Shown: positions 42,779 through 50,914 of the stretch, piece by piece
How positions within the stretch are numbered: position 1 is the first letter of the stretch
Layout of the letters: each line of letters begins with the position of its first letter
DNA from: Izhakiella australiensis
GTDB taxonomy: Bacteria > Pseudomonadota > Gammaproteobacteria > Enterobacterales > Enterobacteriaceae
Direction of reading: 5' to 3'
Assembly: GCF_002006995.1 (NCBI RefSeq)
Contig: NZ_MRUL01000002.1
Location: 372,001 to 436,000, forward strand
Length of the DNA: 64,000 nucleotides
Program-made: the position numbers and the translations under genes
The notes under the pieces: model-generated
The model's database searches: none
What the model saw: only the letters and a program-made list of their open reading frames with translations
What the model was told of the DNA's origin: nothing

Positions 42779-42868
42779 CCATGCAGCCCGTCAGAGTTAA
42801 CCCAATCATTTCACGCAGCATAACCGGCCAGACTGGCCGGTTGGTTCACGGGCTGAGTGACGCCGCCG

Positions 42869-43669
42869 CTACAGCCCGGCAATTTTGCGCAGATCGGCCT
42901 CGGCCCCCGGCGCCACCGCCAGCACCTTAGCGCCTTTGGTGATGCGATCGCCTTCGATATTGAACGGGTGATACCAGCCGCCCGCCTCTTTTACCAGACA
43001 GTAGCCGGCCAGGCAGTCCCAGGCGTGCATATAGGGCTCGTAATAACCCACCACCCGTCCTGCGGCAACCCAGGCCAGCATCAGGGCGCCGGAGCCGATG
43101 CGGATAAAGTTGCCGCCGGCGGCCAGCAACGACGCGACGATCTCCCCGACCGCTTCCGGGCTGACATAGCTGTTGGCGCCAAAGCCGGTAACGTGGTTTT
43201 GCAGGGTCCGCGTCGGGTCGACTTGCAGGCGGCGGCCATTGAGCGTTGCCCCCTGACCGAGGGCCGCGACGTAGCTTTCCTGAAAGCAAGGCGCGTTAAT
43301 CACGCCAATGACCGGCACCGCATCCTGCAGCACCGCCACCGAGACGCACCAGTTGGGCATACCGTTAAGAAACGGGCTGGTGCCGTCGATCGGATCGACC
43401 ACCCAGGTGAAGCCGGAGCTGCCCCGCTGGAGTCCGTACTCTTCGCCAAGAAAGCCGTCATCCGGAAACCGTTCACGCACGCGTGCGGCGATCATTTGCT
43501 CCACCTCACGGTCGGCTTTTGATACCACGTCCTGCAAGTCATGCTTGGTCTCAATCACCAGGCTCTCCCGACGATGGAACCAGCCAAGTGCGGCCTCTCC
43601 GCCCGCGCGCGCCAGCTCTTCCGCTAACGCCAGCCGCTGTTGCAAATGATTTTGATTTTTATCACTCAT
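42869..43669 (-). CDS. Inositol-monophosphatase-family phosphatase linked to a sugar-phosphate-type importer
   Basis: The ATG at 43669 is used (GGAT upstream; the TTG two codons earlier is the alternative). The 266-residue protein has the complete metal and catalytic motif set: Glu pair in FLGEEYG, VVDPIDGTSPF, and the C-terminal MHAWDCLAGYCLVKEAGG. Members hydrolyse inositol phosphate, fructose-1,6-bisphosphate, histidinol phosphate or other sugar phosphates. It is the last gene of the AfuABC-like transporter operon, 18 bases after the ATPase gene. That suggests it removes phosphate from an imported sugar phosphate. The precise substrate is unknown. Confidence 0.88.
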   Translation of the reverse strand: MSDKNQNHLQQRLALAEELARAGGEAALGWFHRRESLVIETKHDLQDVVSKADREVEQMIAARVRERFPDDGFLGEEYGLQRGSSGFTWVVDPIDGTSPFLNGMPNWCVSVAVLQDAVPVIGVINAPCFQESYVAALGQGATLNGRRLQVDPTRTLQNHVTGFGANSYVSPEAVGEIVASLLAAGGNFIRIGSGALMLAWVAAGRVVGYYEPYMHAWDCLAGYCLVKEAGGWYHPFNIEGDRITKGAKVLAVAPGAEADLRKIAGL

Positions 43670-43687
43670 ATCCAATCCTTATAAAAA

Positions 43688-44740
43688 TTAGTTGGCAATC
43701 AACGCCAGCCCCTGCGGCTTGAAATCCACCGCAACCGAGGCCGATATGGCGAGCTGCTGTTCCATTAATGCGTCAACGATAAATAGCGCACCCAGTTCAG
43801 TCTGCACTTCATATTCAATATGGTCGCCAAGCCAGGTGCGGTGAATTATCTCGCCGCGCAGCGCTCCGGCGTCGTTATCCGTCAGGGTGATAAACTGCGG
43901 ACGTACCGACAGTTGCGCCGCGCCGGTACGCCCCGCATGACCGCGCACGCGATACTGCTGGCGGCCAAGCCTGACCAGCGCGTAGTCATCTTCATGGCGC
44001 TCTATTTCGCAGGGGAGGATATTGGCCTCGCCCATAAAGTCGGCAATAAAAACCGATTCCGGCGAATGGTAAAGGGTTTCCGGCGCGCCCTGTTGAGCAA
44101 TATCGCCTTCTTTCATGACAATGATTTTATCGGAGACCGCTAGCGCCTCCTCCTGATCGTGGGTAACGTATACCGCAGTAAAACCCAGCCGCTGCTGCAG
44201 GTCGCGGATGTCAGTACGCACCCGACGGCGCAGGCGCTCGTCAAGGTTGGAAAGCGGTTCATCCAGCAGCAGCACCTGAGGCTCCAGCACCAGCGCGCGC
44301 GCCACTGCAATGCGCTGCTGCTGCCCGCCGGAAAGCTCAGAGGGCAGACGGCCGCCCTGATTCTCCAGCCCGACCAGCCGCAGCCCTTCGCGGGCGCGAT
44401 CCTGTGCTTCACGCTTTGCCACGCCACCCGATTGCAGGCCGTACATGATATTTTCCAGCGCGGTCATATGGGGGAAAAGCGCATAGGACTGAAACACCAT
44501 GGCGACGTCACGCTCGTTAGCCGGCAGGTGGGTAACATCTTTACCGCCGATCAAAATACGCCCGGAGGTGGGGTGTTCCAGCCCGGCCAGCAGCCTTAAC
44601 GTCGTGGTTTTACCACAGCCGGACGGCCCAAGCAGCGTAACCAGCGTACCGGCCTCCACCGTCAGGGAGAGATCGGGCAAGGCGGTAAAGCCGGCGAAGC
44701 GTTTAGAGACATGTTCGAAGACGACAGAACCCGCGTTCAT
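43688..44740 (-). CDS. ABC transporter ATP-binding protein, AfuC/FbpC type
   Basis: The 350-residue protein has Walker [11 protein letters not shown] loop [10 protein letters not shown], signature LSGGQQQR, Walker B LLLDEP and the His switch [10 protein letters not shown], plus a C-terminal TOBE domain. It belongs to the large spermidine/iron/sugar-phosphate CUT1-like ATPase group. It overlaps the permease gene by 4 bases (ATGA) and precedes the phosphatase gene. It supplies energy for the fused permease encoded upstream. Confidence 0.87.
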   Translation of the reverse strand: MNAGSVVFEHVSKRFAGFTALPDLSLTVEAGTLVTLLGPSGCGKTTTLRLLAGLEHPTSGRILIGGKDVTHLPANERDVAMVFQSYALFPHMTALENIMYGLQSGGVAKREAQDRAREGLRLVGLENQGGRLPSELSGGQQQRIAVARALVLEPQVLLLDEPLSNLDERLRRRVRTDIRDLQQRLGFTAVYVTHDQEEALAVSDKIIVMKEGDIAQQGAPETLYHSPESVFIADFMGEANILPCEIERHEDDYALVRLGRQQYRVRGHAGRTGAAQLSVRPQFITLTDNDAGALRGEIIHRTWLGDHIEYEVQTELGALFIVDALMEQQLAISASVAVDFKPQGLALIAN

Positions 44741-46968
44741 ACGGCGCTCTCCTGAGTTAATGAGGTTGGTGCGGAAGGGGCGGCAAGCACCGCCGGCTTA
44801 GCGACGCGGCGCAGCCGACGCTCGCCGACCAGCAGCTGGAACAGGCCGATAATGGTCAACATCACGACGATAAGCACCGAAGAATAGGCAATGGCAACGC
44901 CGTACTCACCGTTTTCCACCAGCCCGACGATGTATGAGGTCGCCATGTTGTACTGCGCGCTGACCAGAAATATTACCGCGCTGATCGAGGTTATCGCCCG
45001 GACAAAGGCATACACCAGCGCGGCGCTGATTGCCGGCTTCAGCAGCGGTAGCACCACCTTACGCAAAGTGCGGAAACTGTTGGCGCCCAGCGTCAGTGAG
45101 GCTTCATCAAGACTCTTATCCAGCTGCGACATAGCAGCGATGCCGCCACGAACGCCAACCGGCATATTGCGAAAAACGAAGCAGGCGATCAGGATCATTG
45201 CCGTACCGGTGATCTCCAGCGGCGGCAGGTTGTAGGCCATCACATAGCTGACGCCAATCACCGTACCGGGAATGGCAAAGCTGAGCATCAGCATAAACTC
45301 AAAGGTTTGCCGGCCGGCGAACTTCTGGCGCACGATAAGCCAGGCGGTAAGCAAGCCAACCGCAGCGGTCAGCGGCGCCGCGATCAGCGCGATCTCAAGC
45401 GTCGTCCAGAATGAGTTCCAGGCCACCCCGCTCCATGCCAGATGCCCATCGCTAAGGCTGACACGGAAGGCGCGGATGTAATGATTCAGCGTTAGCGAGT
45501 TGTCCAGTCCCCAGGACTGGACAAAGCCGCCAACCATGATCATGCCATAGATAACCAGGGTAAACAGTCCCCAGGGAATAACCATGCCGTACACCCCGGC
45601 GCGCAGCGCTTTTGGCAACTCTCCGTGCCTGCCGCTGTCCCCTTTGCCGGTGACGGTGGCAAAGTTTTTGCCTCCCAGCCACAGCCGCTGAAGAATAAAT
45701 GCCGCCAGGGTAAAGCACAGCAGGATCATTGCCAGCACTGCCGCCCGGCTGGGATCGTTTTGCGCACCGACCACGGAAAAGAATATCTCGGTGGAGAGCA
45801 CCCCGTGGCTGCCGCCCAGTACCATCGGGTTGCCAAAATCCGCCATGCTTTCGATAAAGCTAATCAAAAAGGCGTTCGCCAGTCCCGGCGCCATCAGCGG
45901 CAGAGAAATACGGCTAAAGGTACGCCAGCGGTTGGCCCGCAGCGTCTGGGAGGCTTCCTCCAGCGACGGACTGACGCCTTCAACGACGCCAATCAGCACC
46001 AGAAAAGCAATGGGTGTAAACGACAGTACCTGAGCGATCCAGATGCCGGTCATACCGTACAGCCAACGCCCGGGTTCAATACCAAACAGCGCTGCCAACT
46101 GGCCGGTTACCACGCCTGAGCGGCCAAATAGCAGGATCAGCGCCAGGCCGATAACAAACGGCGGCGTAATGATCGGCAAAATAGTCAGCATGCGCAGCGC
46201 TTTTTTAAACGGCAGCGCGGTGCGGGTCGCGGCCAGCGCGAATGCCAATCCGAGCAGCGTCGAGCCGCCGGCGGTCATTAACGCCAGAAACAGCGTGCGC
46301 CAGGCGGTTCCACAGCTGCCGCCGGCAAAACATGACAGACTCCAGATTGACGGATCGCGCAGGTTAGTCAGCAGGCCATCTGGCTGAAAGCTACCGTCGA
46401 CATCCTGCACCGATACCGCAAACATACTGAGCACCGGATAAAGTACAAAGGTGCTTACCAGCGCTACCAGCATCAGGATCGACGCCACAACGAAAGCATC
46501 CCCTTTCAGCACGCCGCGCTCAGCAAGGGCAAAAGAAAACAGCAGCAGAAAGGTCACCAGCATCAGCAGCGCGCCGGCCCCCATCGCCGGCTGTCCCTGC
46601 TCAAGGGCGCCGAACAGATTCTCCAGCCATAGCCAGCTCCAGCCGCTGTAGCCAATCGCATGGCCTTCAAAAACCAGATAAGCAATGGCGATAGCGCTGC
46701 ACACCAGCAGCAGCCAGCTGCGCATTCTTCCGGGAGCCAGCAGCCCAGCCGCCGCGCACAGCGCGTAAAGAACCACGACCGGCGCCAGCCAGGGATGCTG
46801 ATAAAATGTCATTTGCCACAGCGCAGGCGCGCTGGCGGCGTCACTCCACAGGGTGGTTAACCACTGCCCGTCAAAGAAACCCGACTCCAGGCTGTACCAG
46901 GGCAGTAGCGCCAAGGCGGCGGCGCCGATAATCAGTGCGCCTGTCAGACGGCGATTGTTCGCATTCAT
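44737..46968 (-). CDS. Fused double-domain ABC transporter permease, AfuB/FbpB type
   Basis: The 743-residue protein has about 14-16 hydrophobic segments and two copies of the binding-protein-dependent permease domain. EAA loops are EASQTLRANRWRTFSRISLPLM in the first half and EASLTLGANSFRTLRKVVLPLL in the second. An extra N-terminal membrane region (about 1-170) is present. Fusion of both permease halves is characteristic of AfuB/FbpB/ThiP-like systems. It forms the whole membrane channel. The gene lies between the binding protein (112 bases upstream) and the ATPase (4-base overlap). Confidence 0.87.
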   Translation of the reverse strand: MNANNRRLTGALIIGAAALALLPWYSLESGFFDGQWLTTLWSDAASAPALWQMTFYQHPWLAPVVVLYALCAAAGLLAPGRMRSWLLLVCSAIAIAYLVFEGHAIGYSGWSWLWLENLFGALEQGQPAMGAGALLMLVTFLLLFSFALAERGVLKGDAFVVASILMLVALVSTFVLYPVLSMFAVSVQDVDGSFQPDGLLTNLRDPSIWSLSCFAGGSCGTAWRTLFLALMTAGGSTLLGLAFALAATRTALPFKKALRMLTILPIITPPFVIGLALILLFGRSGVVTGQLAALFGIEPGRWLYGMTGIWIAQVLSFTPIAFLVLIGVVEGVSPSLEEASQTLRANRWRTFSRISLPLMAPGLANAFLISFIESMADFGNPMVLGGSHGVLSTEIFFSVVGAQNDPSRAAVLAMILLCFTLAAFILQRLWLGGKNFATVTGKGDSGRHGELPKALRAGVYGMVIPWGLFTLVIYGMIMVGGFVQSWGLDNSLTLNHYIRAFRVSLSDGHLAWSGVAWNSFWTTLEIALIAAPLTAAVGLLTAWLIVRQKFAGRQTFEFMLMLSFAIPGTVIGVSYVMAYNLPPLEITGTAMILIACFVFRNMPVGVRGGIAAMSQLDKSLDEASLTLGANSFRTLRKVVLPLLKPAISAALVYAFVRAITSISAVIFLVSAQYNMATSYIVGLVENGEYGVAIAYSSVLIVVMLTIIGLFQLLVGERRLRRVAKPAVLAAPSAPTSLTQESAV

Positions 46969-47080
46969 GGATCACCCCGACCAGTCGATGCGTGCTGATG
47001 CGGAAATCAGGCCTTGGCCCCCGCTCTTCAGCAAGATAAGCGTGCATCCGGCGCTACGCGCCGGACGATTATTGGTGCGT

Positions 47081-48109
47081 TTACTGCGCGCTGGCGCCGA
47101 TCTCTTTATCCCAGCGGCTGAGCAGCGCCTTGCGTTTGGCGGAGTCACCGTAGGTTTTAAAGTCGTAATCAATCAGCTTGATATTCTCAAAACGCGGTGC
47201 GTATTCAGAAATTTCGGCATCACGATTAGATGGGAGCTGGAAAGATTTGGCTTCTTTCATATGCGACTGCGCCTTGGCGCTCAGCGCCCAGTCGTACCAC
47301 GCTTTCGCATTGGCCAGATTGCGGGCGCCTTTAACGATCGACATCGAACCGATTTCAAAGCCGGTTCCCTCGCAAGGAGCTACCGATTTCACCGGAAAAC
47401 CGTCGACCTGCATTGCCACGGCGTCATGCATAAACACGATGCCGACGGTAGTCTCACCGCGCGCAGCGGCTTTGACCGGCGCCGAACCGGATTTGGTGTA
47501 CTGCGAGACGTTGGCGTTAAGCTTTTTCAGGTAATCGAAGGCCTGGTCTTCGCCCATGATCTGCACCAGCGTCGCCAGGGTGTTATAGGCAGTGCCGGAG
47601 GAGTTAGGGTTGGCGATTTGGATCTCACCTTTCAGCGCCGGGTTCAGCAAGTCAGCCCAGCAGGCTGGCGGCTTAATTTTCTTTTCGGCGAGTAGCTTGG
47701 TGTTGTAACCCCAGCCCAGCGCGCCGGCATAGATCCCCACCGTACGGTAACCGGAAATCTCTGCCTGCTTTTTAGCCCAGTCCTGCTGCTGGTCAAGCAG
47801 CGGCGATTTGTATTCCTGGGTCAGCTTCTCTTCGGCAGCCTGCATATGAGGATCGCCGGTGCCCGCCCACCAGATATCCGTTCTCGGATTGCGCGCTTCG
47901 CTACGAAGACGCGCATAGGCTTCACCGGCAGACAGGCGCACCATGCTGACGTGGATGTCAGGGTGCTCTTTGCTGAAGATGCGCGTCATATGCTCGCAGA
48001 CCACTACATCCGCCGAGCAGATCATATTAAGATTGCCCGCCGCTGAAGCGGCCAGTGGCAGCGAACTACAGCCTAAGACGATAGCAACGGGTAACAGGGT
48101 GTGGCGCAT
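47081..48109 (-). CDS. Periplasmic binding protein, AfuA-like (hexose-phosphate or ferric type)
   Basis: The ATG at 48109 has AAGGAG upstream and opens a signal peptide (LLPVAIVLGCSSLPLAASA|AGN); codons further upstream look non-coding. The 342-residue protein is a family 1/ferric-type binding protein: NLNMICSADVVVCEHMTRIF, NPRTDIWWAGTGDPHMQAA, YGALGWGYNTKLL-like, IANPNSSGTAYNTLATLVQI and KGARNLANAKAWYDWAL. It lacks the tandem Tyr pattern typical of iron-binding FbpA as far as I can see. AfuA of Actinobacillus and enteric pathogens carries hexose phosphates. The adjacent phosphatase gene and the LacI regulator support a sugar-phosphate substrate here. Confidence 0.83.
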   Translation of the reverse strand: MRHTLLPVAIVLGCSSLPLAASAAGNLNMICSADVVVCEHMTRIFSKEHPDIHVSMVRLSAGEAYARLRSEARNPRTDIWWAGTGDPHMQAAEEKLTQEYKSPLLDQQQDWAKKQAEISGYRTVGIYAGALGWGYNTKLLAEKKIKPPACWADLLNPALKGEIQIANPNSSGTAYNTLATLVQIMGEDQAFDYLKKLNANVSQYTKSGSAPVKAAARGETTVGIVFMHDAVAMQVDGFPVKSVAPCEGTGFEIGSMSIVKGARNLANAKAWYDWALSAKAQSHMKEAKSFQLPSNRDAEISEYAPRFENIKLIDYDFKTYGDSAKRKALLSRWDKEIGASAQ

Positions 48110-48155
48110 GATGTTCTCCTTGGTCCATAGGGATGGTGCTTCACTGGCACCTTTC

Positions 48156-48173
48156 TTTGCACATGTGTGCAAA
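48156..48173. promoter_or_regulatory. LacI-type operator over the transporter transcription start
   Basis: TTTGCACA-TG-TGTGCAAA is an 18-base palindrome with 8-base perfect arms, directly downstream of the -10 box, so a bound repressor would block initiation. A weaker related site (ending ACATGTGCATT on the minus strand) overlaps the -35 at about 48201-48219. Confidence 0.75.
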
Positions 48174-48202
48174 TTAGTAGAGAACAACAAATAGCCTGTC
48201 AA
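48174..48202 (-). promoter_or_regulatory. Sigma70 promoter of the afu-like operon
   Basis: On the minus strand a perfect -35 TTGACA (48202-48197) is separated by 17 bases from TACTAA (48179-48174), followed at once by the LacI-type operator and then the binding-protein gene. Confidence 0.7.
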
Positions 48203-48326
48203 TGCACATGTAGAGCATTTGATAATCAATGTCACAAAAATGAAACAATATATTTACAGATTTGCGTTTGCTGACCCGTTCCGCGAGCTTTAACGGCAGA
48301 CCAAAACCGCTTACAGCCCATCATAT

Positions 48327-48374
48327 CAGGCGAAAATAAGGTATACGAACCGGTAACACCGGCATTTTCGCCTG
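48327..48374. repeat. Long inverted repeat upstream of the LacI-family gene
   Basis: CAGGCGAAAAT (48327-48337) and ATTTTCGCCTG (48364-48374) are perfect 11-base arms around a 26-base centre that itself holds ACCGG...CCGG repeats. It lies between the two divergent transcription units; function unknown. Confidence 0.45.
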
Positions 48375-48501
48375 CGGCCCGTAGCAATCTGAGACGCAGG
48401 GTGTAGCTCAATTCAGCATTCCCTGCCCCGCGCTTAAGCGTGCGCTGGCGCCAGTGAACTTAGCAGATTTGTTACTTTCTCGTGACAGAGTGACAAGTTT
48501 T

Positions 48502-48519
48502 TTTGCACAGCTTTGCAAA
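48502..48519. promoter_or_regulatory. Second LacI-type operator, before the regulator gene
   Basis: TTTGCA-N6-TGCAAA shares its outer arms with the operator at 48156-48173 and lies about 43 bases before the regulator ATG, consistent with autorepression. Confidence 0.65.
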
Positions 48520-48561
48520 GTAAGGCAAACTGCGTAATTATTTTTGTCTCCGGGGCTGAGA

Positions 48562-49590
48562 ATGGCCAATGTAAAGACAGCGATAAGCGCGCAGGATGTG
48601 GCCAGGCGCGCAGGCGTCTCGCGCTCTGCGGTGTCGCGCACCTTTACGCCGGGCGCCAGTGTTTCGGAAAATACCCGCGCTCGCGTCATGAAGGCGGCGC
48701 AAGAACTGGGCTATCACGTTAATCACCTTGCTCGTGGTCTGGTGCGCAACCGCAGCGGCATTGTCTGCCTGATCGTATCGGAAATCGCCACCCCCTATCG
48801 CGCCTCGCTGGTACGCTGGCTAAGCCACTATTTACAGCAGGCCGGCAAAGTGGCAATGCTGATCAATACCGACCGCTCCGATAACAGCGTGTCGCTGGCG
48901 CTACAGCAGGCGATAAACTTTCGCGCCGATGCTTCGATCATTCTTTCCGGCATGCCGGATAAAGCCATCACCCAACTTTGCTACAAGCACGGTCAGCGGC
49001 TGGTGCTGATCAATCGCGACGAAACCCTGCCCGACTCGCTGAATATTAATCTTGATTCTGCCAACGCCGCAGAAACGGCGGTAATGGCCTTTTTACGCGC
49101 GGGCTGCCGCCATCTTGCCTTCGCGAACTCGCAGGCCGGAACCCCCAGCCTGACCCGCCGCGAAAGCGACTTTATCGCCGCCGCCGCGCAGGCCGGACTG
49201 CAAGCGGTGGTTGAACGGGTTGGCAGCACCTCATATGAAAGTGGTCGCCAGTTGGCGCAGCGCTTGCTGACGCGCCATCAGCGCCCGGACGCGGTGTTTT
49301 GCGTCACCGACCTGGTCGCCTGCGGCTTTATGGATGAAGCGCGTCACCGCTTTGCACTGCGGGTACCGGACGACCTCTGCATTGTCGGCTTTGATAACAT
49401 TCCGCAATCGGGCTGGTCCTCCTACAACCTCACCACCTTCGCCCAGCCCGCCGAGCAATTTGCCTGCGACGCGGTGCAATGGCTGGTCACCGGCGAGCAG
49501 GAAGAACCCGCAGCTGGCGCAGAATTACGCAACGACAGCCGCCTCTATCAGCCCGAGCTGGTCTGGCGCGGCTCAGTACGTGGCGGATAA
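48562..49590 (+). CDS. LacI-family transcriptional repressor of the afu-like operon
   Basis: The ATG at 48562 is preferred (GGGG just upstream; a TTG six codons earlier is possible). The 342-residue protein has a LacI helix-turn-helix (SAQDVARRAGVSRSAVSRTFTPGASVSENTRARVMKAAQELGYHVN) and a hinge helix (LARGLVRNRSG). A periplasmic-binding-protein-like effector domain ends with VPDDLCIVGFDNIPQSGWSSYNLTTFAQP. It is divergent from the transporter operon. Similar palindromes occur at both promoters, so it very probably represses both units until a sugar-type effector binds. Confidence 0.88.
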   Translation: MANVKTAISAQDVARRAGVSRSAVSRTFTPGASVSENTRARVMKAAQELGYHVNHLARGLVRNRSGIVCLIVSEIATPYRASLVRWLSHYLQQAGKVAMLINTDRSDNSVSLALQQAINFRADASIILSGMPDKAITQLCYKHGQRLVLINRDETLPDSLNINLDSANAAETAVMAFLRAGCRHLAFANSQAGTPSLTRRESDFIAAAAQAGLQAVVERVGSTSYESGRQLAQRLLTRHQRPDAVFCVTDLVACGFMDEARHRFALRVPDDLCIVGFDNIPQSGWSSYNLTTFAQPAEQFACDAVQWLVTGEQEEPAAGAELRNDSRLYQPELVWRGSVRGG

Positions 49591-50031
49591 AGTGACAACG
49601 TCACAATTAGATAATTTTGCGCTAAGGTGAATCTAAACAGCACCAGCACCTGTCAGTGCACGGCATACCCTCAGTGCTGTAAGCCCGGCACAAGCAAATC
49701 CGTGTGGCCTGACTACGCAAACGGCAGACCTTCATCGCTGTAAGCCCGGTATCCAGGTCACAGAAGGCCCGGCTGCTTTCTGCACCGGCGCAAGCACGTC
49801 CGTGTGGCCTGGCGCACGGCCATCCCTGGCCGCGAGCCTGCTGAAATCAGCCGGGCCTTCTCCTCCCCCGCAAACTTCTTCATCGCTTTCAGTAAAAAGA
49901 TAAAAGCAGGTCTGCGCCGGGTTAAACACCAGCAACCTTTCCTTGCTTTTAAGCAGAAGATAATCACTGCCGCACCCAACGCCTTCATTGATTAAAACGG
50001 ATGCCGCCTTCAGCAAATCTATGCCCACGGT

Positions 50032-50292
50032 GTTATCGATTAAAAACGAATGCCGTCTCCCACAAACCTGCGTCAACAGGCTTTTCTGCGCCGAGCGAAT
50101 GAAGCCCGCCAGGGTGAGCCGCAGGGAGGCGGCGAAAGTAAGCGCTGCGTCGGGAACGCATCGCGAACGGCCCGTCAGGCGGGCTGAAGCAGTGAGGGAA
50201 TGGCGCAGCCACGCAGAAACTGCCGGAAGTCCGGGGTCAAGGGGCCATGACGTTTGATGGCCCCTTGCCGGTCGCCCGCAGCGGCGGGCAAC
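50032..50292. repeat. Long direct repeat, copy 1
   Basis: About 261 bases from GTTATCGATTAAAAACG to GCGGCGGGCAAC are highly similar to 50427-50695. It contains a stable hairpin at 50238-50267 (CAAGGGGCCAT/ATGGCCCCTTG) and a GCCCGC...GCGGGC element. Confidence 0.85.
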
Positions 50293-50311
50293 TATGCCAC
50301 CAGCCTGGCAG

Positions 50312-50829
50312 GCGAGCGGAACAACCCACCGACAGTGAACGAAGCATCCATCACAGCTGAAAGCAGCCAACCAGGCAAACGGAATACTCCACCGCTGGTG
50401 AACAGCAACAAACCAGCCCTAACGCCGTTATCGATTAAAAACGGATGCCGTTTCAGCAAACCTGAACCAACAGGCTTTTCTGCGCCGAGCGAATGAAGCC
50501 CGCCAGGGTGAGCCGCAGGGAGGCGGCGAAAGTAAGCGCTGCGTCGGGAACGCATCGCGAACGGCCCGTACGGCGGGCTACATGCGTGAGGGAAGGGCGC
50601 AGCCACGCAGAAACTGCCGGAAGTCCGGGGTCAAGGGGCCATGACGTTTGATGGCCCCTTGCCGGTCGCCCGCAGCGGCGGGCAACGATGGCACTGGCCG
50701 CGCAGGCGAACGGAACAACCCACCAAAGGTGAAATAAGCGGCCTACCGTGCAAGCGAACGGAACAACCCACCGCAGGTGGAGAAATCAGCCAACGGCCCG
50801 GCGAACGGAACAACCCACCGAAGGTGAAA
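50312..50829. repeat. Dispersed short repeats with core GGAACAACCCACC
   Basis: Copies of a 29-base motif of the form GCGAACGGAACAACCCACC plus N3-GGTGAAA occur at 50312, 50375 (degenerate), 50706, 50754 and 50801. The last three are spaced 47-48 bases. Each carries a CCACC...GGTG dyad. They follow both long repeat copies. Confidence 0.8.
50427..50695. repeat. Long direct repeat, copy 2
   Basis: This is the second copy of the unit at 50032-50292, with scattered substitutions and a few small length differences. The segments TTTTCTGCGCCGAGCGAATG and GGCGGCGAAAGTAAGCGC are identical in both. Confidence 0.85.
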
Positions 50830-50914
50830 CAAATCGGGCAGGCTGGGAGGGATTTACAGATCCGGGTCAAAGGGCCGTGATGCCAGACGGCCCTGAACCT
50901 CCCCCCATCCTTAT

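Larger units (their letters stand above)
49591..50914. repeat. 1.3-kb repeat-rich region without convincing genes
   Basis: Long frames exist on both strands but they run through repeats in several registers, lack ribosome binding sites and resemble no family, so I treat the region as non-coding. It holds two long direct repeats, a set of short repeats with the core GGAACAACCCACC, and shorter duplications near 49672-49700 and 49736-49812 (CGCTGTAAGCCCGG, TCCGTGTGGCCTG). A partial third start of the long repeat (GATTAAAACGGATGCCG) lies near 49989. Confidence 0.6.

Noticed and set aside
42927-43289. Second minus-strand frame inside the monophosphatase gene
   Set aside because: It is a shadow frame; the phosphatase motifs are all in the listed frame.
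49732-50370. Open frame of 212 codons on the minus strand in the repeat region
   Set aside because: It runs through direct repeats, has no ribosome binding site and resembles no protein family. Similar frames occur in several registers, as expected for GC-rich non-coding repeats.
50312-50829. CRISPR-like array of short repeats
   Set aside because: Repeats are irregularly spaced, differ between copies, number only five and no cas gene is nearby.
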